Both the position numbers and the translations under genes were made by a program. Of a stretch of 6,906 nucleotides of DNA, positions 1 through 6,719 are shown in pieces; position 1 is the stretch's first letter; each line of letters begins with the position of its first letter. Location: positions 1 through 6,906 of the forward strand of contig QIJG01000066.1 of assembly GCA_003232715.1 (NCBI GenBank). Reading direction: 5' to 3'. Source of the stretch: Nitrospirota bacterium (lineage in GTDB: Bacteria; Nitrospirota; Thermodesulfovibrionia; Thermodesulfovibrionales; JdFR-85). The notes under the pieces were generated by a model. It was not told where the DNA came from. It searched no databases and saw only the letters and a list, made by a program, of their open reading frames with translations.

Positions 1-239
1 ATTTTATAACCAGTAAAAAATTCCTGTTTGGCGATGGCGGTATAAAGAGGATTGTCTGGATGACAAAGGCGATTAAGGAGAGGGTGAAAGAGAAGTTTCA
101 GCAGATAGCTGAAGCCGAAGGTGTTCCCGACCTCCTTGACAAGATCGCTGATGAGAGCGTATGTGAGGACTCGGAGAAGCTTGTTGAGTTTCTGACCGAG
201 GCCGGGCATCCAGCCCTTGAGATGGAATCGATAATATGA
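1..239 (+). CDS. acsB: acetyl-CoA synthase (CODH/ACS complex), C-terminal end only
   Basis: The reading frame is open from base 3 to a TGA at 237-239 and gives 78 residues; the start lies left of the window. The segment contains RIVWMTKAIKERVKEKF, then GVPDLLDKIADES, and ends in GHPALEMESII. From memory this matches the C-terminal tail of bacterial acetyl-CoA synthase (AcsB/CdhC beta subunit), which typically has an RIVWM...LK segment and closes with GHPAL. The enzyme joins a methyl group from the corrinoid protein, CO from CODH and CoA into acetyl-CoA at the nickel A-cluster in the cytoplasm. The A-cluster cysteines are upstream and not visible, so catalytic integrity cannot be judged. The carbon monoxide dehydrogenase gene directly downstream supports the call, since the two commonly lie together and form one complex. 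It is identified by recognition, not by a search. Confidence 0.8.
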   Translation, partial: FITSKKFLFGDGGIKRIVWMTKAIKERVKEKFQQIAEAEGVPDLLDKIADESVCEDSEKLVEFLTEAGHPALEMESII

Positions 240-240
240 C

Positions 241-329
241 TATTGACTATTGACTATTGATGAATTCAGCATTGAACATTTAATTTAGATTTGTTAAATA
301 TTCAATTGTCAATCATCAATCGTCAATCG
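241..329. repeat. 7-bp repeats in inverted arrangement between acsB and cooS
   Basis: The spacer is AT-rich and built from 7-bp units. TATTGAC occurs at 241-247 and 248-254, then TATTGAT at 255-261. ATTCAGC, ATTGAAC and ATTTAAT follow at 264-284. On the right are GTCAATC, ATCAATC and GTCAATC at 308-328, roughly the reverse complements of the left units. By eye, 247-263 pairs with 313-329 at 15 of 17 positions, and 271-281 pairs with 296-306 at 10 of 11, so a long imperfect hairpin is possible. There is no U-tract, so a standard intrinsic terminator is not supported. The element ends about 16 bp before the possible GTG of cooS. No function can be assigned. Confidence 0.65.
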
Positions 330-346
330 AAAAGGTAATAAAAAGT

Positions 347-2311
347 GCCGACAAGGTTGCTGAAGAGATAATAGAGTGGGCAGGGTCTCATGGTCTTGAG
401 ACTGCCTTTGACAGGGCGGAGAGGCTAAAACCATGCCCGATAGGACACTCGGGAGCATGCTGCAAGATCTGTTTTATGGGGCCATGCAGGCTTGTTGGTT
501 CAAAGGCTGAAGAAAAGGCCACAGGTGTGTGTGGTGCAACCCTTCCGGTTGTGGCTGCCAGGAATTTCCTGAGGAAAGTGGCAGCCGGTACAGCCGCCCA
601 TAGTGACCATGCAAGGGATATGGCTTATACACTCCTTGAGGCAGCCACAGGTGAGGCACCTGACTTTAAGATCAAGGACGAGATAAAACTGAGAAAACTT
701 GCCGGTATACTTGATATTTCGATAGATGGGAGGACAAAGGAAGACATTGCGAAAGAGGTGGCAGAGAAGATAATTTCGCAGTTTGGGCAGCAGAAGGGTG
801 AGGTTGTTTTTGTAAAGAGGGCGCCCGGGAAGCGTCAGGAGATATGGCGTAAGTGGGGCATTGTTCCAAGGGGGGTTGACCGTGAGATTGTTGAGGCCAT
901 GCACAGGACAAACATGGGCGTGGATCAGGAGCCTGAAAACCTCATGACGGCAGCCCTGAGGGTATCTCTCGCCGACGGTTGGGCCGGTTCCATGTTCAGC
1001 ACTGATATTACGGACATACTCTTTGGCACTCCCTCGCCAAAACGTTCAGAGGCGAGTATAGGGATCATGAAGGAGGATGAGGTCAATGTGGTGGTTCACG
1101 GACATGAGCCTTCACTTGCGGAGATGATGGTTGAGGTTTCCCAGGAGTCCGATATGCTTGAATACGCAAGGCAGAAGGGGGCAAAGGGGATTAACCTGGT
1201 CGGGATGTGCTGTACTGCCAATGAGGTCCTGATGAGGCACGGAATTCCCACAGCCGGTGGATTCCTTAACCAGGAACTGGCTGTAATGACGGGTCTTGCA
1301 GAGGCCATCATGGTCGATGTCCAGTGTATAATGCCGGCAATTGCCCAGGCTGCAAAGAAATTCCATACAAAGGTGGTCACCACATCCGGCAAGGGTAAGA
1401 TGATTGATGCAGTTCATATACAGTACGATGAACACAGGGCAAAAGAGGTGGCAAGAGAGGTGCTGAGGCTTGCTATAGATAACTATGCCAACCGTACTAC
1501 GGAAGGCAGCAGGATTCATGAGACCTCTCCGGTGATTGCGGGGTTTTCACATGAGTATATAGAATACATGCAGGGCGGGAGGTTCAGGGCGTCTTTCAGG
1601 CCCCTCAACGATGCCATTATAGCCGGAAGGATCAGGGGTGTAGTGGGGATAGTCGGTTGTAACAACCCGCGTATTGCCCAGGACAGTGTACATGATTACC
1701 TTGCAGAAGAGTTTGTTCGCAATGATGTCCTTGTTGTGTCAACCGGGTGCGGAGCTGCGGCCTGTGCCAAGGCAGGATTTATGACCCCTGAGACGGCCCT
1801 TGAGATGGCAGGACCGGGACTCAGAGAGGTCTGTGAGGCTATAGGGGTACCGCCGATCCTTCATCTTGGCTCGTGTGTGGATAACTCAAGGATACTTACC
1901 GTTGTAACCCGGATGGTCGAGGAAGGAGGGCTTGGCGATGACATCTCCGACCTGCCGGTAGTCGGTATTGCGCCGGAGTGGATGAGTGAGAAGGCCCTCG
2001 CCATCGGATGTTACTTTGTTGCTTCAGGCATGTATGTTATTTTTGGGTCGGAGAGCCCTGTGGAGGCAAGCAGTCAGGTAAAGAATATCATGATGAATCA
2101 GTGGGAAGAGAGGTTTGGCGGAAAACTCGAATTTATCCCGGAACCCGAAGAGATACTGAAGAAGACACTTGAAGCTATAGACGGTAAACGTGATAGATTG
2201 AAACTCAGAAAATACGAGCCGGGCAGATTCGGTACCGAGAGAAAACTGATGACAATGGCGGACAGGCGCAAGCTTGAGGCAGCAGCAAGACCACATGAGG
2301 GAGTAAAATAG
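347..2311 (+). CDS. cooS: anaerobic Ni-Fe-S carbon monoxide dehydrogenase, catalytic subunit
   Basis: This enzyme interconverts CO2 and CO with ferredoxin-type electrons. Beside acsB it is most likely the CODH partner (AcsA) of the acetyl-CoA synthase complex. The first conserved block is encoded at 431-487 (CPIGHSGACCKICFMGPC), which gives the D-cluster cysteines and the first B-cluster ligands; VCGAT supplies the last one. Counting from Met at 476, C-cluster features are HGHEP (208-212), GMCC (Cys245/246), DVQC (Cys284), GCNN (Cys395), STGCG (Cys425), GSCVDNS (Cys467) and the SEK lysine (506). Thus the CO active site looks complete. Length is about 655 residues, usual for the family. The start is odd: the first in-frame ATG (476) falls inside the cysteine block and would remove essential ligands, and no ATG, GTG or TTG lies in frame between the stop at 281 and 476. 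GTG at 345 follows AAAGG by 9 bp but is in another frame. The listed start is therefore the first codon after that GTG, not a proven initiation site. Confidence 0.93.
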   Translation, partial: ADKVAEEIIEWAGSHGLETAFDRAERLKPCPIGHSGACCKICFMGPCRLVGSKAEEKATGVCGATLPVVAARNFLRKVAAGTAAHSDHARDMAYTLLEAATGEAPDFKIKDEIKLRKLAGILDISIDGRTKEDIAKEVAEKIISQFGQQKGEVVFVKRAPGKRQEIWRKWGIVPRGVDREIVEAMHRTNMGVDQEPENLMTAALRVSLADGWAGSMFSTDITDILFGTPSPKRSEASIGIMKEDEVNVVVHGHEPSLAEMMVEVSQESDMLEYARQKGAKGINLVGMCCTANEVLMRHGIPTAGGFLNQELAVMTGLAEAIMVDVQCIMPAIAQAAKKFHTKVVTTSGKGKMIDAVHIQYDEHRAKEVAREVLRLAIDNYANRTTEGSRIHETSPVIAGFSHEYIEYMQGGRFRASFRPLNDAIIAGRIRGVVGIVGCNNPRIAQDSVHDYLAEEFVRNDVLVVSTGCGAAACAKAGFMTPETALEMAGPGLREVCEAIGVPPILHLGSCVDNSRILTVVTRMVEEGGLGDDISDLPVVGIAPEWMSEKALAIGCYFVASGMYVIFGSESPVEASSQVKNIMMNQWEERFGGKLEFIPEPEEILKKTLEAIDGKRDRLKLRKYEPGRFGTERKLMTMADRRKLEAAARPHEGVK

Positions 2312-2315
2312 TTCA

Positions 2316-2343
2316 ATTCAGCATTCAGCATTCAACATTATTA
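2316..2343. repeat. second run of 7-bp repeats between cooS and nuoE-like gene
   Basis: Directly after the cooS stop, the 47-bp spacer holds ATTCAGC at 2316-2322 and again at 2323-2329, then ATTCAAC at 2330-2336 and ATTATTA at 2337-2343. The first unit is identical to ATTCAGC at 264-270 in the acsB-cooS spacer, and the later units are close variants of those following it there. The run ends about 6 bp before the G-rich ribosome binding region of the next gene. No function is evident. Confidence 0.55.
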
Positions 2344-2358
2344 ATTTCGGGGGATATT

Positions 2359-2856
2359 ATGGACATAGAAGGTCTTGACATTGAAAGTGAGATTGGAAAG
2401 GTTGGACGGGTAATATGTGAGCATGACAGGAAAAAGGGGCTCCTAATCCCCATTCTCCACAGAATACAGGAGGATTACGGGTATCTTCCCGGTGAGGTAC
2501 TTGAGAGGCTTTCCAAAAAGCTTGATCTGCCTCTGGCAGAGATTTACAGTGTGGCAAGTTTTTATAACCAGTTTCATTTTACGCCAAGGGGCCGTAAGAT
2601 CGTGAGGGTCTGTACCGGGACCGCCTGTCATGTCCGTGGTGCCGGAGAGGTGCTCGATACCCTTGAGAACCGTTTTCATATAGAAGTTGGTGAGACCACA
2701 GGCGACCTTGCTATGACACTCGAGACTGTTGGCTGTGTGGGATGTTGCGGATTGGCGCCTGTAGCAACGGTAAACGATGATGTGGTGGGTGAGATAGGGC
2801 CAAAGAAGGTGGAAAGTCTGATAAAAATGATTGAAGAAGAGGAACAGGATGGCTAA
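2359..2856 (+). CDS. NuoE-like [2Fe-2S] thioredoxin-fold subunit
   Basis: This 165-residue protein belongs to the NuoE/HndA/HydC (24-kDa complex I subunit) family, small cytoplasmic electron carriers that sit on a NuoF-type flavoprotein. Residues 1-75 form the helical N-terminal part typical of the family, including IQEDYGYLP and the SVASFYNQF segment. The thioredoxin-like domain follows, with four [2Fe-2S] ligands: Cys85 and Cys90 (CTGTAC) and Cys126 and Cys130 (CVGCC), the usual C-x4-C...C-x3-C spacing. Length is normal for a soluble family member. The ATG at 2359 is preceded by a G-run (2349-2353), a poor match to a classic Shine-Dalgarno site. The stop overlaps the next gene's ATG by 8 bp, implying translational coupling and a shared complex. 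In known systems this subunit is needed for NAD(P)H oxidoreductase or bifurcating activity. The exact complex is not determined by this gene alone. Confidence 0.92.
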   Translation: MDIEGLDIESEIGKVGRVICEHDRKKGLLIPILHRIQEDYGYLPGEVLERLSKKLDLPLAEIYSVASFYNQFHFTPRGRKIVRVCTGTACHVRGAGEVLDTLENRFHIEVGETTGDLAMTLETVGCVGCCGLAPVATVNDDVVGEIGPKKVESLIKMIEEEEQDG

Positions 2857-5188
2857 ACTCAAAGGCATTGAAGACCTTAAAAATCTTAGACTCCTGCTTA
2901 TGGATGAGGTATTCAGAGAGGATAAGGAGAGGATAAGGATATGTACAGGTACTGCCTGTATGGCCTCAGGTGCAAAGAAGGTGATTGCTAACATTGAAAA
3001 AGATGCCAAAGACAGGGGGCTTGATTTAGAGGTTGTCAAGACAGGCTGCCAGGGGCTCTGTCAGAAGGGTCCTGTCATGAAGGTTGAGCCCTTCGGTTAT
3101 TTTTATCAGCGTGTCAAAGGGGAGGATGTGTCTGAAATCGTTACGAATACGCTGATAGGAGGCTATCCTGTAAGACGCCTCTTTTACAGGGATACAATCT
3201 GTCAGGAACCCTATGAACGGATGGAAACCCTTCCCTTTTATAAAAAGCAGCATCGTATTGCACTGAGGAACAACGGACGTATTGACCCCGCTAATATAAA
3301 CCACTATATTGCTGTTGGTGGATATACTGCCCTTGAAAGTGCCCTCGGAAGTATGATGCCTGATGAGGTTCTTGATGAGGTGGATAAGGCAAATCTGCGT
3401 GGTCGTGGTGGTGCCGGTTTTCCTGCAGGAAAGAAGTGGCGCCATGCCGGGAAGGCACCTGGAGATATAAAGCTTGTGGTTGCCAATGGGGATGAGGGTG
3501 ACCCGGGTGCATTTATGGACAGGTCAATAATGGAAGGTGACCCCCACAGCCTTATAGAGGGGATGTTGCTCTGTGCTTATGCAATTAATGCACGGTATGG
3601 CTTCATTTATGTCCGTCATGAGTACCCTCTTGCGGTGAATAATTTAAGAATCGCCATAAGGCAGGCTAAAGAACTGGGTATACTCGGTAACAATATCCTT
3701 GGCACTGATTTCAGTTTTTATCTTGATATACGTGAGGGAGCAGGGGCATTTGTCTGTGGTGAGTCTACCGCACTTGTAGCCTCCATTGAAGGAGAGAGGG
3801 GTTTTCCCAGGCCAAGACCTCCGAGGCTCTCCGAGCCTGGAGGAGGCATATGGGGGTATCCGACCAACCTTAATAATATCGAGACTTATGCCTGTGTCCC
3901 TCCGATTATAGATCGGGGTGCCGAATGGTTCAGGAGTATCGGAACAGAGACATCTCCAGGCACGAAGGTCTTTGCTCTCACCGGTAAGATTGTCAATACA
4001 GGACTCGTTGAAGTACCCATGGGGATGACATTGCGGGAGATCATCTTTGATATCGGGGGAGGAATCATGGGGGGAAAACAGTTTAAGGCTGTTCAGACAG
4101 GCGGCCCGTCAGGCGGTTGTCTGCCGGAGAAGTATCTTGACCTCCATGTTGACTTTGATTCCCTCAGGAAGGTCGGTTCAATGATGGGCTCAGGCGGCAT
4201 GGTGGTAATGGATGAAGATACCTGTATGGTGGATATTGCGCGTTATTTCCTCTCCTTTACGCAGGCTGAATCCTGCGGTAAATGCCCTCCCTGCAGAATG
4301 GGTACCTATCAGATGCTTCAAATACTTGAAAGGATTACAAGAGGTGAGGGTGAAGATGGAGATATCGGGAAACTGATAAAACTTGGGAAGTTTATACAGG
4401 AGGGGTCTCTGTGCGGCCTCGGTCAGAGTGCCCCGAATCCTGTCCTCAGCACCCTGAAATATTTCAGAGAGGAATATGAAGAGCATATATATGATAAGTC
4501 CTGCAAGGCAAAGGTCTGTAGCGGTTTGGGTGTTTTTACCATAAAGCTCAACGAGTGTATAAGGTGCGGTCTTTGTAAAGAGGCATGTGCTTTTGATGCA
4601 GTCAAGGAAACCAGGGATAAGTATTTTATCGATCGTCAATATTGCACCAGGTGCAAGGCCTGTTATTATGCGTGTCCCGTTAATGCAGTGAAGATATGGA
4701 AGCAGAGTGTTGTGAGGTTACAGGAGCAGTTTAAAATCCCTTACGAACAATTAGAACATGTTGAAAGGAGTGTCAAAATGACTTTGAAAGATGTCTTGAA
4801 ATCAAAGCCTTCTCAGCTTGTCACATGTACCAGGTATTGCAAGGTGACGGATGCCGTGAACATTATGGATGGAAAGGATATTGGTTCCATATTGATTCTT
4901 GATGATAACAGGAAAGTAGTGGGTATATTTACTGAGAGGGATATCATGCACTGCTTTGTAAAACGGGTTTCCTTTAATGACGAAATTATAGAAAACGTCA
5001 TGAGTACCGACCCTGTAACCCTTGATGCTTCAACCGATATTGGTGTAGCAATAAATGTTATGTCGGAGAAAAAGTTCAGACACCTGCCTGTCATGGAAGA
5101 CGATGAACTTATAGGTATAATCTCTTACCGGGACCTCGTTTCCTATTTGCTTCCGGAGATTATCTATATGGCGGAAGATATCTATTGA
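2849..5188 (+). CDS. NuoF/HydB-like NAD(P)H flavoprotein with ferredoxin tail and C-terminal CBS pair
   Basis: This 779-residue protein is a NuoF-type subunit, expected to exchange electrons between NAD(P)H, FMN and iron-sulfur clusters. Domains in order: a thioredoxin-like [2Fe-2S] domain (Cys32, Cys37, Cys67, Cys71), as in HndC/HydB; the FMN/NADH-binding core with GRGGAGFPAGKKW (185-197), NGDEGDPGAF (213-222) and EGAGAFVCGE (296-305); a soluble-ligand-binding SLBB-type region; the N3-type [4Fe-4S] site Cys476/479/482 plus Cys522; two ferredoxin [4Fe-4S] motifs (Cys570/573/576/580 and Cys599/602/605/609); a roughly 30-residue linker; and a CBS pair (644-779) with GIFTERD and GIISYRD motifs. 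Everything up to about residue 615 fits HydB of bifurcating hydrogenases or formate dehydrogenases. The CBS pair is an unusual addition, perhaps sensing adenine nucleotides. The ATG at 2849 is chosen over TTG at 2831 because it follows GAAGAGGAACAGG. The electron partner (ferredoxin, formate or other) is inferred, not shown. Confidence 0.92.
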   Translation: MAKLKGIEDLKNLRLLLMDEVFREDKERIRICTGTACMASGAKKVIANIEKDAKDRGLDLEVVKTGCQGLCQKGPVMKVEPFGYFYQRVKGEDVSEIVTNTLIGGYPVRRLFYRDTICQEPYERMETLPFYKKQHRIALRNNGRIDPANINHYIAVGGYTALESALGSMMPDEVLDEVDKANLRGRGGAGFPAGKKWRHAGKAPGDIKLVVANGDEGDPGAFMDRSIMEGDPHSLIEGMLLCAYAINARYGFIYVRHEYPLAVNNLRIAIRQAKELGILGNNILGTDFSFYLDIREGAGAFVCGESTALVASIEGERGFPRPRPPRLSEPGGGIWGYPTNLNNIETYACVPPIIDRGAEWFRSIGTETSPGTKVFALTGKIVNTGLVEVPMGMTLREIIFDIGGGIMGGKQFKAVQTGGPSGGCLPEKYLDLHVDFDSLRKVGSMMGSGGMVVMDEDTCMVDIARYFLSFTQAESCGKCPPCRMGTYQMLQILERITRGEGEDGDIGKLIKLGKFIQEGSLCGLGQSAPNPVLSTLKYFREEYEEHIYDKSCKAKVCSGLGVFTIKLNECIRCGLCKEACAFDAVKETRDKYFIDRQYCTRCKACYYACPVNAVKIWKQSVVRLQEQFKIPYEQLEHVERSVKMTLKDVLKSKPSQLVTCTRYCKVTDAVNIMDGKDIGSILILDDNRKVVGIFTERDIMHCFVKRVSFNDEIIENVMSTDPVTLDASTDIGVAINVMSEKKFRHLPVMEDDELIGIISYRDLVSYLLPEIIYMAEDIY
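4764..4780 (+). promoter_or_regulatory. internal ribosome binding site and in-frame ATG at CBS boundary
   Basis: AAAGGAG at 4764-4770 is followed 7 bp later by ATG at 4778, in the same frame as the NuoF-like gene. The ATG falls exactly where the ferredoxin part and its linker end and the CBS region begins (MTLKDVLKSKP). Complementarity to the 16S rRNA tail is better than at the start of the host gene. A purely coding explanation (Glu-Arg-Ser codons) remains possible. Confidence 0.6.
4778..5188 (+). CDS. possible separate CBS-pair protein from internal start (nested in NuoF-like gene)
   Basis: Initiation at the internal ATG would produce a 136-residue protein made only of two CBS motifs, a normal size for a free-standing CBS protein. 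The first unit ends with GIFTERDIM (about residues 49-57) and the second with GIISYRDLV. Both fit the G-h-x-T/S-x-x-D pattern that contacts the ribose and phosphates of bound adenine nucleotides in this family. The opening MTLKDVLKSK resembles the start of many single-gene CBS proteins. The same residues are the C-terminus of the larger NuoF-like product, so both forms might coexist. The domain is well supported; its separate synthesis is inference from the ribosome binding site. Confidence 0.45.
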   Translation: MTLKDVLKSKPSQLVTCTRYCKVTDAVNIMDGKDIGSILILDDNRKVVGIFTERDIMHCFVKRVSFNDEIIENVMSTDPVTLDASTDIGVAINVMSEKKFRHLPVMEDDELIGIISYRDLVSYLLPEIIYMAEDIY

Positions 5189-5196
5189 GGTGAAGG

Positions 5197-5784
5197 ATGG
5201 AAAAGAAGAAGGTGGTAAAAGTAGAAGAAATAAAGAAGGCGGCGGAAGAGAAAAGGTGTCCGGTTCAGAAGGCGGCATACTATATCGAAGAGTTTTTAAA
5301 GGGCCCGATGTGCGGGAGATGTTTTCCATGCGCCTTTGGAAGCTATGAGGCGGGAGTAAGACTTCGGAATATTATTGAAGGGAGTGGTAAGGAGGAAGAC
5401 ATCTTTGCACTCAGGCGTATAACAGAAGATATGATAGTAGCTTCATTGTGTAAAAGGGGTAAGGATAGTGCTGAATTTGTTCATGAATGGATGGAGACGG
5501 ATGCCTTTAAGGAACATGTTGAAGGCAGATGTCCTGATATCGATTGCCCCGCCTTTATTGAATACATAATCATTCCCGAAAAATGTACCATGTGCGGTCT
5601 TTGTAAAGAGGTATGTAAATATAATGCCGTTCTGGGTGAAAAGAAGGTAAAGTACAAGACAGGCTACCTGCCTTTTGAGGTACGACAGAAGAGGTGCGTA
5701 AAATGCGGAGACTGTATTGATGTGTGTCCAACAGGGGCTATTATCGTTACGGAGTCACGTAAAAAAGAGGGAGTTAAGGTTTAG
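5197..5784 (+). CDS. short Fe-S protein resembling the C-terminal tail of NuoF plus two ferredoxin motifs
   Basis: This 195-residue protein lacks any FMN or NADH-binding core. After a Lys/Glu-rich start, residues 38-85 carry the NuoF N3-type cluster motif (Cys39/42/45 in CGRCFPC, then Cys85 in ASLC). Next come HVEGRCPDIDC (107-117), matching the linker seen in NuoF/HydB proteins, and two [4Fe-4S] ferredoxin motifs (Cys130/133/136/140 and Cys167/170/173/177). The order is the same as in residues 476-609 of the neighbouring NuoF-like protein, so the two are paralogous over this stretch. No signal peptide or membrane segment is seen; it is probably cytoplasmic. The ATG follows GAGG at 5187-5190, which overlaps the upstream stop, so it is likely translated with the NuoF-like gene. 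A role as an extra electron-wire subunit or adaptor for ferredoxin or the NuoG-like subunit is likely but unproven. Confidence 0.85.
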   Translation: MEKKKVVKVEEIKKAAEEKRCPVQKAAYYIEEFLKGPMCGRCFPCAFGSYEAGVRLRNIIEGSGKEEDIFALRRITEDMIVASLCKRGKDSAEFVHEWMETDAFKEHVEGRCPDIDCPAFIEYIIIPEKCTMCGLCKEVCKYNAVLGEKKVKYKTGYLPFEVRQKRCVKCGDCIDVCPTGAIIVTESRKKEGVKV

Positions 5785-5797
5785 AATAAATTATCAA

Positions 5798-5806
5798 TGA
5801 GGAGGT
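5798..5806 (+). promoter_or_regulatory. strong Shine-Dalgarno site for NuoG/FdhA-like gene
   Basis: TGAGGAGGT lies 4 bp before the ATG at 5811 and is a near-perfect complement to the 16S rRNA 3' end. It fixes the start of the NuoG-like gene and is the strongest such site before a gene in this window. Confidence 0.75.
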
Positions 5807-5810
5807 TTCA

Positions 5811-6719
5811 ATGGCTGATACGGTAAAGCTTACAATAGATGGCAAAGAGGTAAGGGCTCGTGCAGATATGAATCTTATTGATGCTGCGGAGACGGCAGGT
5901 ATTCATATCCCGAACCTTTGTTATCTGAAAGGACTCAAGGGAAGCGGGGCCTGCAGGCTTTGCCTCGTAGAGATAGAGGGGTTGAAGTCACCGATGACCG
6001 CCTGTACCACAAGGGTGAAAGAGGGTATGTTTGTCAATACCCGGACGGAGAAGGTACAGGAGATCAGGAAATACGTTATAGACCTGATCCTCTCAATGCA
6101 TCCCCTTGACTGCATGACATGCACAAAGGCAGGGGTGTGTGAGCTCCAGAAGTATGCCTATGATTTTGGGATAAAGGAATCAACATTTACGAGAAAGAAG
6201 TTTGGTTTTCCGGTTGATAACAAAAACCCGTTTATCAACCGCGACCCCGACTATTGCATCCTTTGCGGTCGTTGTGTAAGGGTATGCAAGGAGCAGGGAA
6301 CGGCTGTCCTTGACTTCCATGGCCGTGGAGTCGGTTCAAGAGTGGTCACGGCAGAAGACAAGCCCCTTCAGGAGGGAGGTTGCACCTTCTGCGGCAGTTG
6401 CGTAGATGCCTGTCCGGTAAACGCACTCCTTGAGGCAGACAGGTGGCGTAAGGGCAGGGAGTGGGAGTATGAGAGATACAATTCAGTATGCCTTTCCTGC
6501 GGCAATGCCTGTGATACCGTCGTGAGCGTTCACGACAAGGATGTGGCAAAGGTAAATGCCGGTGCAGATGACGGCAGGGCCAGGCATTATATCTGTGCCT
6601 ACGGGAGGTTCGGTTTTGATTTTATCAATGCAGACACCAGGGTGATGAGTCCGTTGAAGAGGATCGATGGTGAACTGAAGCCAATCAGCTGGGATGAGGA
6701 AGCCAATCAGCTGGGATGA
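5811..6719 (+). CDS. NuoG/formate dehydrogenase-like Fe-S subunit, N-terminal part (frame broken by duplication)
   Basis: As encoded, the frame gives 302 residues and stops at 6717-6719. It holds the classic NuoG head: a [2Fe-2S] ferredoxin domain (Cys37, Cys48, Cys51, Cys65); the His-Cys3 [4Fe-4S] motif (His97, Cys101, Cys104, Cys110); two [4Fe-4S] motifs (Cys149/152/155/159 and Cys191/194/197/201); and the Cys227/230/234/262 motif that opens molybdopterin oxidoreductases (N7-like). It then enters the molybdopterin domain at LKPISWDE. This order is shared by NuoG and by NAD-linked formate dehydrogenase catalytic subunits. HydA-type [FeFe] hydrogenases share the head but not the last motif. 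The short product is not a natural end: the final residues after ISWDE come from an exact 22-bp tandem copy that shifts the frame, and family-like sequence resumes in another frame at 6700. With the wild-type frame the gene would continue beyond the window. Formate dehydrogenase is plausible given acsB and cooS upstream, but active-site residues are not visible. Confidence 0.88.
   Translation: MADTVKLTIDGKEVRARADMNLIDAAETAGIHIPNLCYLKGLKGSGACRLCLVEIEGLKSPMTACTTRVKEGMFVNTRTEKVQEIRKYVIDLILSMHPLDCMTCTKAGVCELQKYAYDFGIKESTFTRKKFGFPVDNKNPFINRDPDYCILCGRCVRVCKEQGTAVLDFHGRGVGSRVVTAEDKPLQEGGCTFCGSCVDACPVNALLEADRWRKGREWEYERYNSVCLSCGNACDTVVSVHDKDVAKVNAGADDGRARHYICAYGRFGFDFINADTRVMSPLKRIDGELKPISWDEEANQLG

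Noticed and set aside
272..300. Possible sigma-70-like promoter: TTGAAC (272-277) and TAAATA (295-300) with 17-bp spacing ahead of cooS
   Set aside because: The -10 match is poor (3 of 6) and the region is AT-rich repeat DNA where such matches arise by chance; not supported enough to list.
247..329. Intrinsic terminator between acsB and cooS
   Set aside because: The palindrome is long but AT-rich with a large loop and is not followed by a run of T; it does not look like a standard terminator.
1096..1519. Minus-strand open frames opposite cooS, and similar ones opposite the other genes
   Set aside because: They lie wholly within strongly conserved plus-strand genes, show no recognisable motifs and have no sensible context; they are shadows.
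2831..2848. TTG at 2831 as the start of the NuoF-like gene
   Set aside because: It would add only six basic residues; ATG at 2849 has a better codon and a purine-rich ribosome binding region just upstream.
4990..5188. Treating the NuoF-CBS fusion as a frameshift artefact
   Set aside because: The frame is continuous through the ferredoxin motifs, linker and both CBS motifs with no repeat or shift visible; only a lost stop codon could be an artefact, which is noted as a test instead.
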